A stretch of 64,000 bases of DNA from the NCBI GenBank assembly GCA_010672785.1, contig JAAHFX010000009.1, positions 570,448 to 634,447 of the forward strand, written 5' to 3'. The notes under the pieces are model-generated. The model made no database searches. It was given only the letters and a program-made list of their open reading frames with translations, and was not told the origin of the DNA. The DNA is from Sphaerospermopsis sp. SIO1G1. Its GTDB lineage: Bacteria > Cyanobacteriota > Cyanobacteriia > Cyanobacteriales > Nostocaceae. Below are positions 8,693 through 16,999 of the stretch, piece after piece (the stretch's first letter is position 1; each line of letters opens with the position of its first letter). The translations under genes and the position numbers were made by a program.

Positions 8693-9157
8693 ATGACTAT
8701 TACCACATCAAAAGATATCGCTGATTACTTTATCTGGTTAGCGAATGAAACAGGTTCTTTTTTGAGCAATTTAAAACTACAAAAATTAGTTTATTATGCT
8801 CAAGCTTGGTATTTAGCTCTTTATAATCAACCTTTGTTTGCAGAAGATTTTGAAGCATGGGTACATGGCCCTGTGATTCCTGATTTATATCAAGAGTATA
8901 AACAGTTTACTTGGAAACCAATTTTCAAGGATGTAGAAGAACCCAACTTTTCTGATCAAGTCCATGAATTTTTGTCAGAATTGGTAGAAGTTTATTTTGG
9001 TTGTGATGGGTTTGAATTAGAACAGATGACTCATCGTGAAAATTCTTGGATAAAAGCAAGGGGAAATATTCCTCAAGATGAACCATCTAATGCGATTATT
9101 TCAAAGGAAGCGATGAAAGAATATTATCAGAAATGTGCCGAAACAGAAGAAGATTAA
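8693..9157 (+). CDS. Panacea-domain (GepA/SocA-like) putative antitoxin
   Basis: A 154-residue protein with the Panacea (formerly DUF4065) pattern: IADYFIWLANETGSFLSNLKLQKLVYYAQAW at the N-terminus, then FEAWVHGPVIPDLYQEY, and a C-terminal ISKEAMKEYY. Panacea proteins act as antitoxins for many unrelated toxins and are usually encoded beside the toxin. Here the downstream gene pair already has its own antitoxin and the upstream neighbour is divergent, so the partner is unclear. The ribosome-binding site GGGAGGT sits 5 nt before ATG 8693. A 60-residue hydrophobic frame overlapping the start on the other strand is not supported. Confidence 0.85.
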   Translation: MTITTSKDIADYFIWLANETGSFLSNLKLQKLVYYAQAWYLALYNQPLFAEDFEAWVHGPVIPDLYQEYKQFTWKPIFKDVEEPNFSDQVHEFLSELVEVYFGCDGFELEQMTHRENSWIKARGNIPQDEPSNAIISKEAMKEYYQKCAETEED

Positions 9158-9326
9158 AAAACTTAACCAACTTCAAGTTTCATCTACATCTAAAATCAAA
9201 TCTACTCAGGTGGAATATTCGTTGTATTTTTGTTTTTAAACTCTCGCTGACTACTAATGGCTTGCTGAATCTTTACAAATAGATTAGTATTTAATTACAG
9301 TTCACTGTCAACAACAAAAATAAATT

Positions 9327-9593
9327 ATGAATATTCAACTTAAACCGGAACATGAGAAATTTATCCAAGCTCAGATTGCTAGTGGCAGATTTAGTAATTC
9401 TGAAGAAGTTGTTAATGTAGCATTTCAACTTTTAGAAAAATTGAATGTTGAATATCAACAATGGATAGAAGAAACTCGGCTAAAAATTGATGTAGCAATG
9501 GCAGAAATTGAAAGAGGAGAAGGTTTAGATGGTGAAACTGTAGTGATGAATATATTAGAAAGATTTCAAAAAGCTCGTGAGTCACAGCAATGA
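9327..9593 (+). CDS. ParD-like ribbon-helix-helix antitoxin
   Basis: 88 residues with the CopG/ParD ribbon-helix-helix pattern: INIQLKPEHEKFIQAQIASGRFSNSEEVVNVAFQ-like strand and helices at 1-36, where ASGRFSNSEEVV is diagnostic. The C-terminal half (WIEETRLKIDVAMAEIERGEGL) is the toxin-binding helix. It should bind the toxin encoded just downstream and repress its own promoter as a dimer. Stop and the toxin start overlap (ATGA at 9590-9593), so translation is coupled. A broken copy of its middle lies at 6916-6966. Confidence 0.92.
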   Translation: MNIQLKPEHEKFIQAQIASGRFSNSEEVVNVAFQLLEKLNVEYQQWIEETRLKIDVAMAEIERGEGLDGETVVMNILERFQKARESQQ

Positions 9594-9898
9594 ATCAATA
9601 TATCATTTCACCATCAGCCAGTCGTGATTTAGATAAAATTGCTGAATATTTTCTCAGTTGTAATATTGAAGCGGGAGAAAAATTATTTCGTGAATTTAAT
9701 AGTAAATGTCAAAAGTTAGTTAATTTCCACTACATGGGAAGAAGTTATGATCATCTGAGACCTTTAGTTCGTGGTTTGCCATTGGATGGATATATTATCT
9801 TTTATCGCATTATTGATGACGAGGTAAAAATTCTGCGAGTTTTTAATGGTCGTCAAAATTTAGAATCTTTATTAGCAGATGTAGATAATGATGAATAA
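9590..9898 (+). CDS. ParE/RelE-superfamily toxin
   Basis: 102 residues with the ParE/RelE fold pattern: YIISPSASRDLDKIAEYF at the start, a central MGRSYDHLRPLVRGLPLDGYIIFYRI and a final VKILRVFNGRQNLESLL. The RGLPLDGYIIFYR block with its Arg and aromatic residues is typical of ParE-type toxins, which poison DNA gyrase in studied cases; RelE-type mRNA cleavage cannot be excluded. Its frame overlaps the antitoxin by 4 nt. Full length, no frameshift, so the module may be functional. Confidence 0.9.
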   Translation: MNQYIISPSASRDLDKIAEYFLSCNIEAGEKLFREFNSKCQKLVNFHYMGRSYDHLRPLVRGLPLDGYIIFYRIIDDEVKILRVFNGRQNLESLLADVDNDE

Positions 9899-9939
9899 GC
9901 AATTATTTAGGTAATTAATAATTAGCAATTATTCCTAAT

Positions 9940-9974
9940 CACCAATTACCAATTACCAATTACCAATCACCAAT
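9940..9974. repeat. Heptamer tandem repeat (STRR), CCAATTA/CCAATCA type
   Basis: Five units of CCAATTA, the last changing to CCAATCA. They fill the 80-bp gap between the convergent toxin and ABC ATPase genes. Confidence 0.8.
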
Positions 9975-9978
9975 CTCC

Positions 9979-10998
9979 CTATCTCATGTTTTGTTTCTTC
10001 TCTTTTTTCGGATCACGATTTGCGACTGCTGCTAATTCTGCATCCATTAAAGTTTTACCTGTTGCTGCTAAATAAACATCATCTAAACTCGGACGAGATT
10101 GAGCAATTCCAAAAATAGGTAAACCTGCATTATTTAATGTTTGTTGAATGGAAATTAAAGCGTCATTTTGAGGAGTAATGACTAAATTTAAAGAGTTACC
10201 TTGAGCAGAATTAATGATAATTTCCTGGACAAAAGGTAAAGTTTGCAAAAGGTGTTTTGCCTTGTCTGCTTCCTCCTGGGGTGAAAATTCCCTAATGCGT
10301 AAAGTTATGCGATCGCCTCCAACTTGATCCTTTAATTGCGAAGGTGTACCATTAGCAATAACTACGCCTCTATCTATAATTGCTACCCTATCAGCTAAAG
10401 CATCAACTTCTTCTAAATAATGACTAGTAATCACAACCGTAGTACCCGCAGCGCGTAACTTCCTTAAAAATTCCCACACCACAAACCGACTTTCTATATC
10501 TAAACCGACAGTGGGTTCATCCAAAACCAAAACATCGGGAGAATGTAACAACCCAGCAGCTAAGTCTAAACGCTTGCGTAAACCACCCGAATAAGTACCA
10601 GTCTTTTTATCTGCATATTCTTGTAAACCCAATAACTCTAAAACATTATTAATACGTTCCTTGATAACTTTACCAGGAAGATGATAAAGTGCTGCTTGCA
10701 GTTGTAACAGTTCTCGACCTGTTAACACCTTATCCAAAGCGACTTCCTGTGCGACATAACCCAGCTTTTGACGTGCTAATTTAGGGTTATCAACGACAGA
10801 AACTCCCGAAACTTCAATTTTTCCAGAATCGGGGGTTGTGAGGGTACACAAAGCGCGGAGAGTGGATGTTTTCCCTGCACCATTAGGGCCGAGTAAACCG
10901 AATATCTCACCGGGTTCGACTTTAAAGGAGATATCTTTTACCGCGACGACGTTACCGTAGCTTTTTTTTAGATTTTCGATTAAAACCGCTGAAACCAT
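9979..10998 (-). CDS. ABC transporter ATPase, DrrA/CcmA-like (drug-exporter family)
   Basis: 339-residue ATP-binding subunit. Walker A is GPNGAGKTS near residue 36, the signature is YSGGLRKRLDLA near 135, Walker B is VLVLDEPTVGLD, and the H-loop is VVITSHYLEE. The roughly 100-residue C-terminal extension (RITLRIREFSPQEEADKAKHLLQ onward, ending in GRxTLMDAEL-like FIAA sequence) is characteristic of the daunorubicin-resistance ATPase family. The permease normally follows, but none is present on either side, so the partner must be elsewhere. Monocistronic. Substrate unknown. Confidence 0.9.
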   Translation of the reverse strand: MVSAVLIENLKKSYGNVVAVKDISFKVEPGEIFGLLGPNGAGKTSTLRALCTLTTPDSGKIEVSGVSVVDNPKLARQKLGYVAQEVALDKVLTGRELLQLQAALYHLPGKVIKERINNVLELLGLQEYADKKTGTYSGGLRKRLDLAAGLLHSPDVLVLDEPTVGLDIESRFVVWEFLRKLRAAGTTVVITSHYLEEVDALADRVAIIDRGVVIANGTPSQLKDQVGGDRITLRIREFSPQEEADKAKHLLQTLPFVQEIIINSAQGNSLNLVITPQNDALISIQQTLNNAGLPIFGIAQSRPSLDDVYLAATGKTLMDAELAAVANRDPKKEKKQNMR

Positions 10999-11256
10999 GA
11001 CTGCTATAAAATCCTAACTATACATTTCTCAACATTTTCTATTTTATTGTAAGAGTTGGGAGTCAGGTTTGCTGAGTTCGGTTCTACAATTGTGAGAAAA
11101 GATGGGGTGAGTGTGGGAAGATGGAAGAACCACAGAGTGACAGAGAACACAAAGAGGTTATGGAATGGGTAATTGGTATTTGAGAGAAGGTAAAAGTTGA
11201 TGAATCAAACTATTTTACAGTTTATTGAAAGTAAGAATTATAAAAATTTGTCTTTC

Positions 11257-11631
11257 TGTCAGAATCAGGATGTCCAGGATTTAAGGATGTACAGGATTTT
11301 ATTGGATGATTTATCGTGGGAAGTTAGGGATTTTTCAGCTTTGTTAATTGATTGTTTCTGAACGATGATAAAATATTTATCATATCATATCCACCTAAAC
11401 ACTTACTATCAAAATAATGTTAATATTTGAGGATACAAAAATTCTGGACATTCTATATTGTTAGGACTTACGCATTTTCACAAAACGTCGTGGTTTGAGA
11501 TTGTTTCCTTTCGTCGCAATGATAGTATTTAAAGTAGATTTTGTGTAAGTCTTGATCGTAACTAATTTCCTGGACATGATATAAATGACTATCCTATTAA
11601 TCCTTTAATCCTGGTTATCCTGATTCTGACA
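11257..11631. repeat. Inverted-repeat unit with 35-40 bp ends, carrying an inserted element
   Basis: The left end begins TGTCAGAATCAGGAT and continues with CCAGGAT-TTAAGGAT words to 11300. The right end (11592-11631) is its inverted, partly diverged copy. Between them is 290 bp of AT-rich sequence holding a family B element. No transposase is encoded. It may be a decayed non-autonomous element. Confidence 0.6.
11463..11553 (+). mobile_element. Family B small element (MITE-like)
   Basis: Ends AGGACTTACGCA and TGTGTAAGTCTT are inverted repeats. The core reads GTTTGAGATTGTTTCCTTTCGTCGCAATGATAG. 91 bp. Nearly the same core is at 14391-14480. Confidence 0.8.
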
Positions 11632-11669
11632 AATACAAACAAGTCGGGAATTTAATAACTCTCTATTTC

Positions 11670-12326
11670 CTAAATCAAACTATCAGGATCTACTCCCAAT
11701 TCTCTCAACTTTTCAGCTAAGATTTGAGCGCGTTCTTCCGGTGTAAAAAACCGTTTCCCATCTTGATTATACCAATACATCCATTCCCTAGTAATACCTT
11801 GATAAGTTCCCCTTTCTATGCCAATTCCTAAACCAATTTCTGGTAACCATACAACATTACCATCTTGTAATTGATATACACCATTCACCAATTTGTGAAC
11901 TTCCAATTTAGGTTTACGGCGACGGGTGGGATTATAAATTACATAATATAAAATTCCTAATTTGGCATATTCATCTTTTTTGGTGGAATATTCATTTCTG
12001 TACTTTTTAGAAACTACCTCTAAAGTCAATATTGGCAGTTTTTCTTCTTCCCAAAGTACATAGCTGGGACGCAAATTTTCATCATAAAAACGTTCCACTC
12101 CTAAACTTAAAAATCCATCGGGTACAATTGCTGGTTCATAAGGATCAGAATAAATCCCCATATCTACACCAAAAAACCAGTCCATGCGGTCTGCCCAAAT
12201 TATTGCTAAAATTGCTTTGAGTAAACCGGGAATTAAATCTTGTAATTCATTATCCACAGGTGTTTCATCTGAGTCTAAAAGTTCTTCAGAAGAAGGCATA
12301 CAAGCTCGGTAATCGTAATCTAACAT
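11670..12326 (-). CDS. Uma2 family (DUF820) putative endonuclease-fold protein
   Basis: About 218 residues with the Uma2 pattern: IVPDGFLSLG (the conserved PD), LPILTLEVVSKKYRNEYSTKKDEYAKLGILYYVIYNP (the E-x-K core of a PD-(D/E)xK-like fold), and a C-terminal FFTPEERAQILAEKLRELGVDPDSL, the typical coiled tail of this large cyanobacterial family. Catalytic residues appear intact, but no member has a settled role; many behave like domesticated mobile genes. ATG at 12326 is preferred over a TTG four codons upstream, although an AAGGA lies nearer the TTG. Second family member at 45250-45822. Confidence 0.88.
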   Translation of the reverse strand: MLDYDYRACMPSSEELLDSDETPVDNELQDLIPGLLKAILAIIWADRMDWFFGVDMGIYSDPYEPAIVPDGFLSLGVERFYDENLRPSYVLWEEEKLPILTLEVVSKKYRNEYSTKKDEYAKLGILYYVIYNPTRRRKPKLEVHKLVNGVYQLQDGNVVWLPEIGLGIGIERGTYQGITREWMYWYNQDGKRFFTPEERAQILAEKLRELGVDPDSLI

Positions 12327-12369
12327 GATAGATTTCAAATATCCTTCAATACTTTGATTATATGAGATT

Positions 12370-12477
12370 GGGGACTGGTGATTGGTGACTAGTGACTGGT
12401 GACTAGGTTATTAATTTCCCCACCTCCCCACCTCCCCATCACCCCATCACCCCATCACCCCATCACCCCCTCTCCCC
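12370..12477. repeat. Tandem repeats before chlI (GGTGACT heptamers, CCCCATCA octamers)
   Basis: A run of GGTGACT/AGTGACT heptamers (12370-12402) is followed by CCCCACCT and about five CCCCATCA units (12420-12475). The block ends about 55 nt before the chlI GTG, so the chlI promoter must overlap it or lie in the last 50 nt. The octamer block recurs upstream of trpC (42659-42731) and pdhA-proximal (51727-51761). Confidence 0.8.
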
Positions 12478-12530
12478 AGATATGGCAAAATAGGGAGTTG
12501 TAATCAGAAAAATATTATTAAGGTAATTTA

Positions 12531-13649
12531 GTGACTTCAACTGCTCAAACTACAGCAAGTACGCGTCGTGCGGTTTTTCCATTTACAGCAATTGTCGGCC
12601 AGGAAGAAATGAAACTGGCATTGCTGTTAAATGTGATTGATCCTAAAATTGGTGGTGTGATGATCATGGGCGATCGCGGCACCGGTAAATCTACTACTAT
12701 CCGTGCTTTGGCTGATTTGTTGCCAGAGATACCCGTAGTTGCTAATGACCCCTTTAACAGTGATCCCAGCGACATGGACTTGATGAGCGATGAAGTTCGT
12801 CAACAAGTAGCTGAAGGTGCTGAAATTCCTATAGATCACCGCAAAGTACAAATGGTAGATTTACCATTGGGTGCTACTGAAGACAGAGTTTGCGGTACGA
12901 TTGACATTGAAAAGGCTTTATCTGAAGGTGTAAAAGCTTTTGAACCTGGTCTTTTAGCCAAGGCTAACCGGGGTATTCTCTATGTGGATGAGGTAAACTT
13001 GTTAGATGACCACTTGGTGGATGTCTTACTTGACTCTGCTGCGAGTGGTTGGAACACCGTAGAACGGGAAGGTATTTCTATTCGTCACCCTGCTCGGTTT
13101 GTGTTGGTAGGTTCAGGAAACCCAGAAGAAGGAGAATTGCGTCCTCAGTTGTTAGATCGTTTCGGGATGCACGCAGAAATTCGCACTGTTAAAGAACCTG
13201 CTTTACGGGTACAAATTGTAGAACAACGGGGAGAATTTGACCGTAACCCGGCTGAATATTTGGAACAGCACAAAACAAACCAAGAAGAATTACAACAAAA
13301 AATTGTTAACGCTCAAGAGTTGTTACCCCAAGTTAACATTGATTATGAACTACGGGTGAACATTTCTGAGGTCTGTTCAGAATTGGATGTTGATGGTTTG
13401 CGGGGTGATATTGTTACTAACCGTGCTGCGAAAGCTATCACTGCTTTTGAAGGCCGGACAGAAGTTACTGTTGATGATATTCGTAGGGTAATTACTCTAT
13501 GTCTGCGTCACCGTTTACGGAAAGATCCTCTAGAATCAATTGATTCAGGTTATAAAGTGGAAAAAGCTTTTGCTCGTGCTTTTGGTGTAGAACTTTCTGA
13601 AGATACTGCACAGAAAAATGGTACTGGTGTCAAAGCTGGTGTACGTTAA
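12531..13649 (+). CDS. chlI: Magnesium chelatase ATPase subunit I
   Basis: 372-residue AAA+ subunit of the ChlH/ChlD/ChlI complex that inserts Mg into protoporphyrin IX, the first committed chlorophyll step. The start is FPFTAIVGQEEMKLALLLN; Walker A GDRGTGKSTT near residue 47; Walker B GILYVDEVNLLDDHLVD; sensor region VLVGSGNPEEGELRPQLLDRFG; C-terminal helical lid with SIDSGYKVEKAFARAFG. Start is GTG 12531 with AAGGT a few bases upstream. Monocistronic here, as in other cyanobacteria where chlH and chlD lie elsewhere. Highly conserved, intact. Confidence 0.98.
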   Translation: MTSTAQTTASTRRAVFPFTAIVGQEEMKLALLLNVIDPKIGGVMIMGDRGTGKSTTIRALADLLPEIPVVANDPFNSDPSDMDLMSDEVRQQVAEGAEIPIDHRKVQMVDLPLGATEDRVCGTIDIEKALSEGVKAFEPGLLAKANRGILYVDEVNLLDDHLVDVLLDSAASGWNTVEREGISIRHPARFVLVGSGNPEEGELRPQLLDRFGMHAEIRTVKEPALRVQIVEQRGEFDRNPAEYLEQHKTNQEELQQKIVNAQELLPQVNIDYELRVNISEVCSELDVDGLRGDIVTNRAAKAITAFEGRTEVTVDDIRRVITLCLRHRLRKDPLESIDSGYKVEKAFARAFGVELSEDTAQKNGTGVKAGVR

Positions 13650-13797
13650 ATGAGGTGACTGGGAATTGGAGACTGGGGAATGGGGTATGATTTTAGATTT
13701 TGGATTTTAGATGATTGGAACTCATTGTTAATATAACTGTTCCCTGTTCCCTATTCCCTGTTCCCTCTCCTAAATATGACATTTATTTTACACTTTT

Positions 13798-14115
13798 ATG
13801 AGATTTTGGCATTTTTGGGTAAATACGATAGTTTCTTCCAGTCAATATCATCCACCAAGATTTATTGAGTTGTTAATGTTGATATTGGCGATCGCTTTCT
13901 TAATCATTTCCACAATTATTCCTGGGCAACCTTTTGTAATTCTAGGGTTAAGTTTTGTTTTAGGTGCGTCAAGTTCTATTTTAGTGAGAGAGGCTATTTT
14001 TACTACTAACTATGCCCATCCACCTGCATTGCAAAGAATTTTTAATATAGTTATATCTTTACTTTTGTTTTGTATCAGTATTTATGGTTTTGTAAATTTA
14101 ATTATAACAGGGTAA
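13798..14115 (+). CDS. Small membrane protein of unknown function, 105 aa
   Basis: Three hydrophobic segments at about residues 22-42, 45-62 and 83-103 predict three membrane helices; the middle pair is separated by a short PGQP turn. The amphipathic N-terminus is cytoplasmic or surface. No family recognised. It follows chlI by 148 bp of STRR-like spacer, so co-transcription is possible but not shown. Start ATG 13798, with no obvious ribosome-binding site. Composition and frame suggest a real gene, but this is not certain. Confidence 0.6.
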   Translation: MRFWHFWVNTIVSSSQYHPPRFIELLMLILAIAFLIISTIIPGQPFVILGLSFVLGASSSILVREAIFTTNYAHPPALQRIFNIVISLLLFCISIYGFVNLIITG

Positions 14116-14174
14116 CAAGTGATAGATAAAAGTTTTGAACATAAATTATAATTGACCAGTTGAATTATCTAAGC

Positions 14175-14268
14175 AGGACTTAGGCAAAACATCTCTTATA
14201 ACCCTCCTTCCTCTGTGTTCTCTGTGCTTGGCGTGGTTAGCTTATTCCATAGCTTGTGCGTAAGTCCT
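14175..14268 (+). mobile_element. Family A small element, best preserved copy
   Basis: Ends AGGACTTAGGCAAAAC and TGTGCGTAAGTCCT. The core contains CCTTCCTCTGTGTTCTCTGTG, then TTATTCCATAGCTTG. 94 bp, no coding capacity. Aligns end to end with the copy at 2718-2809. Confidence 0.85.
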
Positions 14269-14390
14269 ACTGAGGATATTTGAAGAATTTTCTATGTTTA
14301 TATTTCTCTTTTCCCAAATATTTTCCTGACAGAAAAGAAATTCTCAAATTTTAATTCCCTCATAGGGAAAAAGGATCAGGAAATTAATTT

Positions 14391-14480
14391 AGGACTTACG
14401 AATTTTAATGAAACTTCGGGGTTTGAGATTGCTTCCTTCCGTCGCAATGACAATATTTGAAGTAGTCTTGCGTAAGTTCT
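14391..14480 (+). mobile_element. Family B small element
   Basis: Ends AGGACTTACGAA and TTGCGTAAGTTCT. Core GGGTTTGAGATTGCTTCC followed by TTCCGTCGCAATGACAATATTTG. 90 bp. Aligns closely with 11463-11553. Confidence 0.85.
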
Positions 14481-14660
14481 GTAATTTTAATAAAGTTAGG
14501 GTTTCATCATTAGAATGATTAAACAAATGTCTTGAGTAAGAATGTAATTGAAAAATATTAACTTTTGCCTCTTGCCTTTTATCTACTTTCATTAATAAAA
14601 CCGATGTACCCGAAAACGATTTCAACTACTGATTACCAATTACCAATTAATATTAGCATC

Positions 14661-15956
14661 ATGAAGCTAAGTTTATGCATGATTGTTAAAAACGAAGAAA
14701 CCGCTTTACCTAAATGTCTCAAAAGTGTTAAAAATTTTGTAGATGAAATGATCATTTTGGATACTGGTTCAACTGATAAAACACCACAAATTGCTCAAGA
14801 GTTTGGAGCTAAATTATATTATTTCTCATGGTGTAATGATTTTAGTAAAGCTCGAAATGAAGCTTTAAAATATGTAACTGGTGATTGGGTTTTAGTTTTA
14901 GATGCTGATGAAACTCTTACTCCAGGAGTAGGGAAGCAAATTCGAGAAGTTATTCAGATTGAAGATTATTTATTAATCAATCTTGTGCGTCAAGAAGTTG
15001 GTGCAACTCAATCACCTTATTCTCTAGTTTCTCGATTATTTCGTAACCATCCAAATATTAACTTTGATCGTCCTTATCATGCTTTAATTGATGATAGTGT
15101 CCAAGATATTTTAAATCAGGAAAATTATTGGCAGGTTGGTTATTTACCCAGTGTAGCTATTTTACACGTTGGTTATCAACAAAATATCATTAATCAACAA
15201 AATAAATATACTAAAGCAGCAACAAGTATGGAAGAATTTTATGCTGCTCACCCTGATGATGCTTATGTTTGTAGTAAGTTGGGTGCTTTGTATGTAAAAA
15301 TGGGGAAACCTAATCAGGGAATTGATTTATTAAAATCTGGCTTAAACCTAGTTATTGGCAATTCAAAAAAATCAGCTAAACAAGCATCCCTTTGGGTTGA
15401 AAATACTAGAAAAATGAAGATTAAAGAAACTCTTAACGACGAAAAAATAGAAAAAAATTATGATATTTTATATGAATTAAATTATCATTTAGGGATAGCA
15501 TATTCGCATTTAAAGAACTTTCCCTTAGCAATTTCCCATTATCAAGATGCCATAAAATTACCTATTTATCCATTGTTAAAACTAGGTGGATATAATAATT
15601 TAGGTAATTTATTAAAGGCGACTGGAGATTTGAAAGGAGCAAAAAATGCATATGAAACTGCTTTGAAAATTGATGATAATTTCATCACTGGTTATTATAA
15701 TTTGGGAATGGTTTGTAAAGCAATGGGGTTATATTTAGAAGCAATAGATGCTTATAGTGCAGCCATTTTTTTAAACCCTGATTATGCCGAAGCTTATCAA
15801 AATTTGGGGGTGGTTTTGTTGAAGGTGGGTGATGTAGAAAATAGTTTATTAGCTTTTGAATATGCAATATCGCTCCATGAACAAAGTAATCCACAAGAGG
15901 CGAAAAAGTTACGTGATGGTTTACAGTCAATGGGGTTTTTAAGTGATCAGAAATAA
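14661..15956 (+). CDS. Family 2 glycosyltransferase with C-terminal TPR repeats
   Basis: 431 residues from ATG 14661, where the protein begins MKLSLCMIVKNEE, the standard start of this family; an upstream extension to 14565 reads through repeats and is rejected. The GT-A domain (about 1-220) has LDTGSTDKTPQIAQEFGA and the metal/nucleotide-sugar motif DADE. From about residue 185 there are TPR-like helical pairs, clearest at YNNLGNLLKATGDLKGAKNAYETAL, YYNLGMVCKAMG and YQNLGVVLLKVGD. Such SunS-like enzymes transfer sugars to proteins or other acceptors; the acceptor here is unknown. Cytoplasmic. Monocistronic. Confidence 0.9.
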   Translation: MKLSLCMIVKNEETALPKCLKSVKNFVDEMIILDTGSTDKTPQIAQEFGAKLYYFSWCNDFSKARNEALKYVTGDWVLVLDADETLTPGVGKQIREVIQIEDYLLINLVRQEVGATQSPYSLVSRLFRNHPNINFDRPYHALIDDSVQDILNQENYWQVGYLPSVAILHVGYQQNIINQQNKYTKAATSMEEFYAAHPDDAYVCSKLGALYVKMGKPNQGIDLLKSGLNLVIGNSKKSAKQASLWVENTRKMKIKETLNDEKIEKNYDILYELNYHLGIAYSHLKNFPLAISHYQDAIKLPIYPLLKLGGYNNLGNLLKATGDLKGAKNAYETALKIDDNFITGYYNLGMVCKAMGLYLEAIDAYSAAIFLNPDYAEAYQNLGVVLLKVGDVENSLLAFEYAISLHEQSNPQEAKKLRDGLQSMGFLSDQK

Positions 15957-16009
15957 TTTAATTATACTATATTAGGATAATGAATTTTGTGTGCATAAAA
16001 CTGATAAAC

Positions 16010-16999
16010 TTACTCACTATTTTCTAAGATTTGCAGAACTTTTCTATATAAATATTCTACCCTTTTTGCCTGAGTTTCTCCCAAGGAAAGATAATAGCTT
16101 AAACCAGGAGAACTATTAACTTCTAAGAGGGTATAATCAAGCAATGGTTGAGTAATATCAGTGGTGAGAATATCAACACCAGCTAATCTCAAACCCATAT
16201 CTTTAGTCACATTAATTGCCAATTGTTGAAAATCTGGATGAATTTGATTAGTTAAATCTCTAGCTTCACCACCGGTAGAGAGATTGGCATTATCTAAAAG
16301 ATAGACTACAACATCTTGCTCAATAACGCTATCAAAAGATAGATTTCGTCTGTTTAGATTTTGTTGGATGCGGAAATCTTGAAAATCAATTACTGCTTTT
16401 TTGGTAATTTTGATTGAATTTTCTTGCTTCTGCTGTAATAGTTCTATAATCGTAGATTTACCATCTCCTGTTATAGACAAAGGAATGCGTTGATATGCTG
16501 CAATGATTTCCTGATCTAAGACTAAGATCCTAAAATCATTACCGCTATAAAATCTTTCTATCATCAAACCATCTTGAATGGCAAAAATTTTCTCCGCTAA
16601 TACATAATATTCGGATTGATTATAGACTTTTGCTACTAAGCATCCTTGACTTAAATTTAATGGTTTAACAATTACAGGTAATCCCAATTTTTGAGCATAA
16701 TCCCAACCATCATGAATATTTCTGGGATTATTAATTATCTTACAAATACTATCATTAAAAAAAGTTTTTCCTTCCGTAGCTTGATAACCAAGTTGCTTGA
16801 GAAAATAATTAGAAAAACCTTTATCCTTCGCTAATTTTGCAGAACCTGTACCATTAAGATTTAGTTGGTTGTAGTTAAAAATAGTAATTTTTCCATTTTT
16901 AAAAGTAATATGTAAAATTGATTGATACTCTGGTTCAATTAACACCGTAGCACCCATTTCTTCGGCTACTTTTTTTAAAATTGTAGTTATTAATTTCAT
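16010..16999 (-). CDS. Stand-alone ATP-grasp ligase, cyanophycin-synthetase-like
   Basis: 329 residues resembling the ATP-grasp domain of cyanophycin synthetase or GshF. ATP-binding strands appear as LPVIVKPLNLSQGCLVAKVYN near residues 110-130, and FRILVLDQEIIAAYQRIPLSITGDGKSTI (the R-P-x-x-x-x-G-D-G loop of CphA) near 160-190. The Mg-binding end is LLEVNSSPGLSYY near 300. It lacks the Mur-ligase-like second half of CphA, so it cannot be cyanophycin synthetase itself. Such enzymes join a carboxylate to an amine. Convergent with the TPR glycosyltransferase. No precursor peptide seen nearby. Confidence 0.82.
   Translation of the reverse strand: MKLITTILKKVAEEMGATVLIEPEYQSILHITFKNGKITIFNYNQLNLNGTGSAKLAKDKGFSNYFLKQLGYQATEGKTFFNDSICKIINNPRNIHDGWDYAQKLGLPVIVKPLNLSQGCLVAKVYNQSEYYVLAEKIFAIQDGLMIERFYSGNDFRILVLDQEIIAAYQRIPLSITGDGKSTIIELLQQKQENSIKITKKAVIDFQDFRIQQNLNRRNLSFDSVIEQDVVVYLLDNANLSTGGEARDLTNQIHPDFQQLAINVTKDMGLRLAGVDILTTDITQPLLDYTLLEVNSSPGLSYYLSLGETQAKRVEYLYRKVLQILENSE

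Larger units (their letters stand above)
10999..11669. other. 671-bp gene-free spacer with nested repeats
   Basis: No coding frame of interest. Contents: an imperfect fragment of family A words (AACCACAGAGTGACAGAG near 11129), a 375-bp inverted-repeat unit (11257-11631), and inside it a complete family B element (11463-11553). Bases 11559-11580 recur, inverted and identical, at 60484-60505. Confidence 0.6.
14116..14660. other. 545-bp spacer with one family A and one family B element
   Basis: No credible gene. The reading frame of the next gene is open from 14565, but the upstream part overlaps spacer repeats (ATTACCAATTACCAATTA at 14633-14650) and has no conserved sequence. Element A2 and element B2 are 122 bp apart. 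Confidence 0.6.

Noticed and set aside
8524..8706. 60-residue hydrophobic frame on the minus strand
   Set aside because: Translation of AT-rich spacer overlapping the start of the Panacea gene; no conserved pattern or ribosome-binding site.
14565..14660. Upstream extension of the glycosyltransferase gene
   Set aside because: The family starts at MKLSLCMIVKNEE (14661); the extension contains ATTACCA repeat sequence.
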